Of a stretch of 11,985 nt of DNA, positions 7,611 through 11,985 are shown piece after piece (position 1 is the stretch's first letter; each line of letters begins with the position of its first letter). Source of the stretch: an uncultured Parabacteroides sp. GTDB lineage: Bacteria > Bacteroidota > Bacteroidia > Bacteroidales > Tannerellaceae. The position numbers were made by a program, and so were the translations under genes. The notes beneath the pieces are model-generated. The model was given only the letters and a program-made list of their open reading frames with translations, ran no database searches and was not told the origin of the DNA. Location of the stretch: the NCBI GenBank assembly GCA_900770835.1, contig CAAGLQ010000294.1:1-11985 (forward strand). Reading direction: 5' to 3'.

Positions 7611-8681
7611 ATGAAGTATCTTAACTTAAATAAAGCGCTGGTTGCATGGCAGAATTTGCAACCTCTGTCGGAAAAGGATAGAGAGAGACTTAGCCGCCGT
7701 TTTACTGTGGATTTCAACTACAACAGTAACCATATTGAAGGTAACACATTAACTTATGGGCAGACGGAAATTCTGCTTCTTTTCGGCAAGGTAATTGGGG
7801 AGGCTGATGTGCATGATGTACAAGAAATGACAGCTAGTAACGTGGGATTACGGATGATGACAGAAGAGGCTACTATAAAAGAAATGCCCTTGACACAGAA
7901 TTTTATTCGGACATTGCATAAGACCATATTATTACGAGAAGATTACACTGTATATCGTAATTTACCTGGTGGGATACAGACAAGTTACGTGATTCATGCA
8001 GGACAGTATAAGACACGTCCCAATAGCGTTATTACACGATATGGGGACAGGTTCGAATATGCATCACCAGAAGAAACAGCAGGACTGATGAGAGATTTGG
8101 TTGATTGGTATAATACAACAGAACAAGAAGGAAAACTCTCACCGGTTGAGTTAGCTGCATTATTTCATTACCGTTATATACGCATTCATCCTTTTGAAGA
8201 TGGTAATGGTCGTATCGCCAGGCTGATGGTAAATTATATCCTAACTCGCCACGATTATCCAATGATTGTGGTTCGGGGGCGTAAAAAGAATGAATATCTG
8301 GACGCTTTACACCAGACAGATATTGAAGTTGGACCAGTGCCTAGCGATGGTGCCCATGCGAACATTAAAGATATTCACCCTTTTTTGAAATATTTCAACG
8401 ACTTAGTGGCTACCGAAGTCTATAATGATGTGCTGTTTGTGAGTGAGAGGAATGAGAATGTATGGTGGTATGACGGGGAACGGATTGCATTTAGAACACC
8501 TAATTATACAAAAATACTGAACGCCATGCGAACACAACCAACACTTACGCTCGCAGATATGAAAGGTATTACAGGCATAAGTATCACGGCTATTCAAAAA
8601 TTGCTTGATCAACTCGTTCAAAAAAAATATGTTGAGCGAGGTGAAAAGGATGGCAGTTGGAGGGTTTTTGTGACACAGTGA
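7611..8681 (+). CDS. Fic domain protein, class II self-inhibited, with C-terminal winged helix
   Basis: A 356-aa Fic-family enzyme; members usually transfer AMP (or another phosphate-containing group) to hydroxyl side chains of target proteins. The full active-site motif HPFEDGNGRIAR is at residues 193-204, with catalytic His193, acidic Glu196/Asp197 and the GNGR loop. The N-terminal inhibitory motif (S/T)xxxE(G/N) is present as SNHIEGN at 39-45, with Glu43 the predicted auto-inhibitory glutamate, making this class II: toxin and inhibitor in one chain. Residues about 300-356 (ADMKGITGISITAIQKLLDQ) look like a winged helix-turn-helix, a common partner of Fic domains in Bacteroidetes. No separate antitoxin gene is next to it. 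Codon use is clearly more AT-rich than in the efflux genes, suggesting different ancestry. It is a single-gene unit converging on the UvrA-like gene. The target protein is unknown. Confidence 0.93.
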   Translation: MKYLNLNKALVAWQNLQPLSEKDRERLSRRFTVDFNYNSNHIEGNTLTYGQTEILLLFGKVIGEADVHDVQEMTASNVGLRMMTEEATIKEMPLTQNFIRTLHKTILLREDYTVYRNLPGGIQTSYVIHAGQYKTRPNSVITRYGDRFEYASPEETAGLMRDLVDWYNTTEQEGKLSPVELAALFHYRYIRIHPFEDGNGRIARLMVNYILTRHDYPMIVVRGRKKNEYLDALHQTDIEVGPVPSDGAHANIKDIHPFLKYFNDLVATEVYNDVLFVSERNENVWWYDGERIAFRTPNYTKILNAMRTQPTLTLADMKGITGISITAIQKLLDQLVQKKYVERGEKDGSWRVFVTQ

Positions 8682-8731
8682 TTACTAATAATGCCAGATG
8701 GAAAGGTGAATTTGCTTACAGCGTCAAAAAA

Positions 8732-8853
8732 CATTGCCGATAGTTTTCAAAAACATTGCCCGTAAAAATAAAAAGCGTTGCCCGTAGTTTTGAAAAACCA
8801 TGGGCAACGAATTTCAATCCAATGGGCAACGAATTTTGCGCCGACGGGCAACG
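8732..8853. repeat. Mirror-symmetric array: six 9-bp motifs at 22-bp spacing
   Basis: Three motifs of the type C(A/G)TTGCCCG start at 8732, 8754 and 8776. Three in inverted form, (T/C)GGGCAACG, start at 8801, 8823 and 8845. Spacing is exactly 22 bp within each triplet, and all three pairs (1:6, 2:5, 3:4) share one symmetry axis at 8792.5. Spacers are not complementary across the axis, so only the 9-mers (plus some A/T flank) are constrained. The inverted triplet extends to GGGCAACGRATTTY. A second sub-repeat, TAGTTTTSAAAAAC, occurs at 8741 and 8785, 44 bp apart. It fills most of the 202-bp gap between the convergent Fic and UvrA-like genes. Function is not known: terminator, protein-binding array or mobile repeat are possible. 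Confidence 0.85.
8764..8809 (-). terminator. Probable terminator of the UvrA-like gene, within the 22-bp array
   Basis: Read on the minus strand, CGTTGCCC (8809-8802) pairs with GGGCAACG (8783-8776) around a loop of about 18 nt. It is followed by C and the T-rich run TTTTTATTTTT (8774-8764). It lies about 75 bp beyond the UvrA-like stop. The next two motifs on this strand are also followed by TTTTT or TTTTTT, which could act as back-up sites. In the plus direction the tails are only AATTT or GATTT, so termination of Fic there would be weaker. Confidence 0.55.
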
Positions 8854-8883
8854 GATTTCTTGAATGATTTGCTTTGGGTAAAT

Positions 8884-11166
8884 TTATAAATACCTTGCAG
8901 TAATCGATCGGTTGCATGATTTCAAGTTTTCCGGTGTTCCTTCGAATAGGATCTCACCGCCGTTCTTTCCACCCTCAGGACCGAGGTCGATTATCCAGTC
9001 TGCACGTCGTATGATGTCGAGGTTGTGCTCGATGATGACTACCGTATTGCCGGCATCAACGAGTTTGCATACGATTTGGAAGAAACGTTCTATGTCGTTC
9101 ATGTGGAGACCTGTGGTCGGCTCATCCATGAAATAGATATTACCCTTCTTACGCAGTTCAGTTGCAATCTTCAGTCGCTGGTTCTCACCGCCGGAGAGAG
9201 AACTAAGCGTTTGCCCGAGTTTTAGATAGCTAAGCCCTACTTCCTGCAATAGCAACAGGTAGCGAGTGACTTTCTTCTCATCAGCAAAGAATTCTATAGC
9301 TTCCTCTACTGTCATGTCGAGCACCTCTGCTATGTTCTTGCCACGATACACAAAACCGAGAGTTTTCTTGTTGTATCTTTTGCCTTCACATTTCGGACAG
9401 CGGGTCTTGACTGCATCAAGGAAATTCATTTCAAAACTCAGGTAGCCTCTACCCTCGCACTTCGGACAGGCACCTGCGGCATTGAAGCTGAACAACGAAG
9501 CATCCTCGCCACTGGCTTGGGCGAAGAACTGTCGCAAATGGTTGAATATACCGATGTATGACGCAATGTTACCTCTCGATGTTCGTCCTATCGGTCGCTG
9601 ATCGATGACTATAGCTTCGGGATGCTGAGGAACGAAACAACCATGGATGAGACTGCTCTTGCCACAGCCTGCAACACCCGTGATGCATGTCAGCACACCT
9701 TTCGGAATACGCACCGTAATATTTTTAAGATTATTGACAGAAGCATGTTCAATCAAGAAACTGTTATTGAAAGACCTGCGAAGTCTTGGCTTCATTGTCT
9801 CTATTTGACGCTCGCGCAAACACTTTCCTGTCAGGCCTTGCGATTCTGCCAGTCCGCCAATCGGACCGTTATACATCACCTCTCCTCCCTTGCTACCAGC
9901 CTTAGGACCCATATCCACAGCCCATTCCGCAGATAGAATGATATCTGGATCATGCTCCACGACAAAGACACTGTTGCCACGGTCGCACAGACCTCGCATC
10001 AACTCTATAAGTCGTTCGTTATCTCGTGGATGCAGACCAATGCTTGGCTCGTCGAGCACATAGATGAGATCTGTAAGATCACAGTCGAGCTGACGCGCCA
10101 TTTTTACACGCTGGCTCTCACCTCCTGACAACGTTGAGACAGGACGGTCGAGTGAAAGATAACCAACACCGATATTGACTAATTGACTGAGGAGATAGTC
10201 AATTTTGCGCAAGATGGGAACAGCTATCTGCCGCACCTCATCGTTCTCTATTTTACTTTCCAACTGTTTAAAGAACTTCCACACATCCGACAGCTCCATA
10301 CTGAATATTTGGTCTATACTTTTATCACCAATCCTTACGCTGCGCGCACGGTCGTTGATTCTACTGCCATGGCAATACTCACAGACACGATAAGTAAAGA
10401 ATTTGTCGCGTGCATTCTGCTCATCCTCGTCTTTCTCGTCAATGGCCTTTTCTATGATGGTACGTTCCAGTTTGGTGATGATACCTTCATGAAAGCGGTT
10501 GTAAGACAAACCCGTCTTCGACTTGTCAAGGTCGATAGGTCCGCTATACAGCAATGTATGCAGTTCTTTTTCAGTCCAATCCTTCAACGGTTTGTCATTG
10601 TCAAAGATTCCATATTTGAGTAACTCCTTGAGCAGATATGAGTTCTGCTTGTAGATAGGGTGAAGCAGAGCACCCTCACGCAATGACTTCTCTTTGTCGA
10701 GAAAGAGATCTAAGTCGATTTTTACTTCCTTGCCGAGACCTTGGCAGTGGGGGCACATACCTTCAGGATGATTGAACGAAAAGGCAAAGGAAGGCAGATG
10801 AAGGAATGGCTGACCGATGCGCGAATAGAGCAGACGTATATACGTGGCCAGTTCGGTCGCTGTTCCCACAGTGCTTCGCAGGTTGTTTCCCATCTTCTTT
10901 TGGTCGATGACAATGGGTGTCGAGAGATATTTGATCTCGTCAACATCCGGGCGTGATAGTTTAGGCAAACGAGCCCTCGCAAAGGAACTGAATGTCTCTA
11001 TTAGCTGGCGTTGTGCCTCTGTATATATCGTGTCAAATAGCAACGAGGACTTGCCGCTGCCGCTCACTCCTGTAAATACCACGATACTATGCTTTGGCAA
11101 CTCGATGTCAATATGCTTTAGGTTGTTAGCATGCGCATTCTTTATGATGATTTTGTCTGTTTTCAT
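8884..11166 (-). CDS. UvrA-family ABC ATPase lacking the UvrB-binding region (UvrA2-like)
   Basis: A 760-aa tandem ABC ATPase of the UvrA DNA-damage-recognition family; canonical UvrA has about 940 aa. First ABC: Walker A GVSGSGKS (33-40), signature LSGGESQR (346-353), Walker B with Asp372-Glu373, His405. Second ABC: Walker A GVAGCGKS (497-504, with Cys501 where Ser is usual), signature LSGGENQR (657-664), Asp681-Glu682, His713. Zinc-type cysteine pairs are at 138/141, 262/265, 567/570 and 590/593. The shortening is precise: the chain passes from LLYSRIGQP (112-120) almost directly to FSFNHPEGMCPHCQGLG, so the UvrB-binding domain and the first CxxC of zinc module 1 are gone. Such UvrA2-type proteins are linked in other bacteria to tolerance of DNA-binding drugs (DrrC-like) rather than to UvrABC incision; that role here is inferred. 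ATG 11166 follows an AT-rich leader with no Shine-Dalgarno. It is a one-gene unit with its own promoter, between maeB and fic. Confidence 0.92.
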   Translation of the reverse strand: MKTDKIIIKNAHANNLKHIDIELPKHSIVVFTGVSGSGKSSLLFDTIYTEAQRQLIETFSSFARARLPKLSRPDVDEIKYLSTPIVIDQKKMGNNLRSTVGTATELATYIRLLYSRIGQPFLHLPSFAFSFNHPEGMCPHCQGLGKEVKIDLDLFLDKEKSLREGALLHPIYKQNSYLLKELLKYGIFDNDKPLKDWTEKELHTLLYSGPIDLDKSKTGLSYNRFHEGIITKLERTIIEKAIDEKDEDEQNARDKFFTYRVCEYCHGSRINDRARSVRIGDKSIDQIFSMELSDVWKFFKQLESKIENDEVRQIAVPILRKIDYLLSQLVNIGVGYLSLDRPVSTLSGGESQRVKMARQLDCDLTDLIYVLDEPSIGLHPRDNERLIELMRGLCDRGNSVFVVEHDPDIILSAEWAVDMGPKAGSKGGEVMYNGPIGGLAESQGLTGKCLRERQIETMKPRLRRSFNNSFLIEHASVNNLKNITVRIPKGVLTCITGVAGCGKSSLIHGCFVPQHPEAIVIDQRPIGRTSRGNIASYIGIFNHLRQFFAQASGEDASLFSFNAAGACPKCEGRGYLSFEMNFLDAVKTRCPKCEGKRYNKKTLGFVYRGKNIAEVLDMTVEEAIEFFADEKKVTRYLLLLQEVGLSYLKLGQTLSSLSGGENQRLKIATELRKKGNIYFMDEPTTGLHMNDIERFFQIVCKLVDAGNTVVIIEHNLDIIRRADWIIDLGPEGGKNGGEILFEGTPENLKSCNRSITARYL

Positions 11167-11188
11167 TGTTCAATTATTTTTGGGGCCG

Positions 11189-11220
11189 CAAAAGTAGTGG
11201 TAATTTACCAATAAACCAAA
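11189..11220 (-). promoter_or_regulatory. UvrA-like gene promoter with internal 13-bp palindrome
   Basis: On the minus strand TTTG (11220-11217) and TACTTTTG (11196-11189) are separated by 20 bp, a good match to the Bacteroidota -33/-7 pair, 22 bp before the start codon. Within the spacer TGGTAATTTACCA (11198-11210, plus strand) is a perfect inverted repeat, TGGTAA/TTACCA about a central T. A protein bound there would block RNA polymerase, so a repressor operator is likely. The -33 element directly abuts or overlaps the T-tract of the maeB terminator. Confidence 0.7.
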
Positions 11221-11261
11221 AAATACACCACGGTACACTTGTTGGAATGTACCGTGGTGCA
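11218..11261 (-). terminator. Intrinsic terminator of maeB
   Basis: On the minus strand, 11261-11248 pairs with 11237-11224 over 14 bp around a 10-nt loop and is followed at once by six T residues (11223-11218). The one non-Watson-Crick pair (11225 with 11260) is a U-G wobble in minus RNA but an A-C mismatch in plus RNA, supporting function on the minus transcript, that is, at the end of maeB, whose stop is about 70 bp upstream. Confidence 0.75.
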
Positions 11262-11309
11262 CACGATTGAATGTGCCACGGTGTACTTGCGCAACTACAC
11301 CGTGGTACA
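11224..11309. repeat. Array of four alternately inverted 14-bp units at 24-bp spacing
   Basis: Units lie at 11224-11237, 11248-11261, 11272-11285 and 11296-11309. Their cores ACCACGGT, ACCGTGGT, GCCACGGT and ACCGTGGT start exactly 24 bp apart (11227, 11251, 11275, 11299) and alternate in orientation. Units 1 and 2 form one hairpin, units 3 and 4 another, each with one imperfect pair out of 14. Units 2 and 3 could pair instead. Spacers are 10 nt and differ (CTTGTTGGAA, CACGATTGAA, CTTGCGCAAC). The array fills the middle of the 165-bp gap between maeB and the UvrA-like gene. Part of it serves as the maeB terminator; the reason for the regular doubling is unknown. Confidence 0.85.
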
Positions 11310-11331
11310 TTTTGGGACTGTTCCGAGTCTT

Positions 11332-11985
11332 TTACTCTCCTTTCTCAATCTGCTCCTGAACGATGGCATCCACCACAGCGACGGTAGTCAGGTTGAGGAT
11401 GTCGCGGGTAGAGCTCTCGATGTCGGTGAAGTGGATTGGCTTGTTCAATCCCATCTGGATCGGACCGATGGTCTCGGTGATGCCCAGGGCATCCAACAGC
11501 TGATAGGCACTGTTGGCAGAGCTCAAGTTGGGGAATACCAACGTGTTCACATCCTTGCCTTTCAAGCGGGTGAAGGGATACATTTCGTCACGCAACTTAT
11601 TGTTGAGGGCGAAGTTCACCTGCATTTCACCGTCGATCAGCATATCGGGATAGTTAGCGTGCAGATACTCGATGGCATCGTGTACCTTCTGCGGGCTACC
11701 CTGCTTGTCCGCACCAAAGTTGGAGTAGGAAAGCATGGCCATCACCGGCTCATGGGCGAAGAACTTCACAGCGTCGTGTGTCAAGCGAGCGATGTCGATC
11801 AACACCTCGGTAGAGGGGTGACGGTTGATCAACGTATCGGCGATGAAGAAGGTTCCCTTCTTGCAAGTCAAGATATTCATCGCACCGAAATGCTTGTAGG
11901 TCGGACGAATGCCGATGATCTGCTCGGCCAACTTCGTCACCTCCGCATAGCGGCTATAGACACCGGTCACGAAGGCATCCGCCTC
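11332..11985 (-). CDS. maeB: NADP-dependent malic enzyme MaeB, C-terminal part (partial)
   Basis: The visible 217 codons run from the window edge to the TAA-type end at 11332 and correspond to the C-terminal phosphotransacetylase-like domain of large MaeB malic enzymes, which decarboxylate malate to pyruvate with NADP. Seen are DAFVTGVYSRY at the edge, then PVMAMLSYSNFG, a middle section with DGEMQVNFALN, MYPFTRLKGKDVNTLVFPNL and SSANSAYQLLDALG, and IGPIQMGLNKPIHF near the end. These segments are shared by MaeB and phosphate acetyltransferase (Pta). The cut N-terminus prevents absolute distinction, but the wording (LSYSNFG, YPFTRLKG, GLNKPIHF) favours MaeB. In the MaeB family this domain does not act as an acetyltransferase but has a regulatory acetyl-CoA-binding role. 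Codon use is GC-richer than in the neighbouring UvrA-like gene, consistent with a core gene. Confidence 0.8.
   Translation of the reverse strand, partial: EADAFVTGVYSRYAEVTKLAEQIIGIRPTYKHFGAMNILTCKKGTFFIADTLINRHPSTEVLIDIARLTHDAVKFFAHEPVMAMLSYSNFGADKQGSPQKVHDAIEYLHANYPDMLIDGEMQVNFALNNKLRDEMYPFTRLKGKDVNTLVFPNLSSANSAYQLLDALGITETIGPIQMGLNKPIHFTDIESSTRDILNLTTVAVVDAIVQEQIEKGE

Noticed and set aside
8732..8853. CRISPR array
   Set aside because: Motifs are only 9 bp with 13-bp spacers, half are inverted, and no cas gene is near.
10183..10623. 146-codon plus-strand open frame opposite the UvrA-like gene
   Set aside because: It is antisense to conserved UvrA-type sequence, including the first signature region, with no promoter or ribosome site of its own.
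7611..11166. Fic and UvrA-like genes as one defence or toxin system
   Set aside because: The genes are convergent, with separate promoters and termination between them. Adjacency alone does not support joint function.
11224..11309. CRISPR array or integron attC site
   Set aside because: Repeats alternate in orientation with 10-nt spacers, unlike CRISPR. No GTTRRRY-type core site or integrase is present to support attC.
7459..11331. Transposon or integrative element carrying fic and the UvrA-like gene
   Set aside because: No transposase, integrase, terminal inverted repeats, target duplications or tRNA are visible, so only compositional difference remains.
11332..11985. Phosphate acetyltransferase (pta)
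   Set aside because: The domain is homologous, but LSYSNFG, YPFTRLKG and GLNKPIHF resemble the MaeB malic enzyme C-terminus more. Pta stays possible because the N-terminus is outside the window.

Overview
The window looks like chromosomal DNA of a Bacteroidales bacterium (Bacteroides, Parabacteroides or Porphyromonas relatives). Four promoters carry the Bacteroidota -7 box TAnnTTTG, most start codons lack a Shine-Dalgarno sequence, the efflux adaptor and outer-membrane factor are both predicted lipoproteins, and the partial gene at the right end resembles a MaeB-type malic enzyme. The species cannot be fixed from the sequence.

Left part (1-672): a 13-bp-stem terminator hairpin (8-36) precedes a nitroreductase gene broken by a two-base CA duplication (60-601). 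Between that gene and the convergent AraC gene lie 71 bp (602-672) in which I see no clear terminator.

Efflux block (673-7458): an AraC-family regulator (minus) is divergent from a three-gene tripartite RND efflux operon (plus): lipoprotein periplasmic adaptor, HAE1-type RND permease with its proton-relay residues intact, and TolC/OprM-type lipoprotein channel. Permease and channel genes overlap by ATGA, with an unusually perfect Shine-Dalgarno sequence. A strong intrinsic terminator follows. The 158-bp divergent region holds both -7 boxes and three copies of TTTGCGC, so the AraC protein is the obvious candidate regulator of the pump.

Accessory-looking block (about 7460-11330), visibly more AT-rich than the efflux genes: a self-inhibited Fic enzyme with a C-terminal winged helix, preceded by a 28-bp inverted repeat at its promoter, faces a short UvrA-family gene lacking the UvrB-binding region. 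The UvrA-like gene is bracketed by two unrelated but similarly built repeat arrays. Downstream is a mirror-symmetric set of six 9-bp motifs at exact 22-bp spacing (8732-8853). Upstream are four alternately inverted 14-bp units at exact 24-bp spacing (11224-11309). Each array contains a hairpin followed by a T-tract on the minus strand, so they probably terminate the UvrA-like gene and maeB respectively. A 13-bp palindrome lies exactly between the -33 and -7 boxes of the UvrA-like gene, implying repression.

Right end (11332-11985): the C-terminal phosphotransacetylase-like part of a MaeB-type malic enzyme, minus strand, cut by the window edge.
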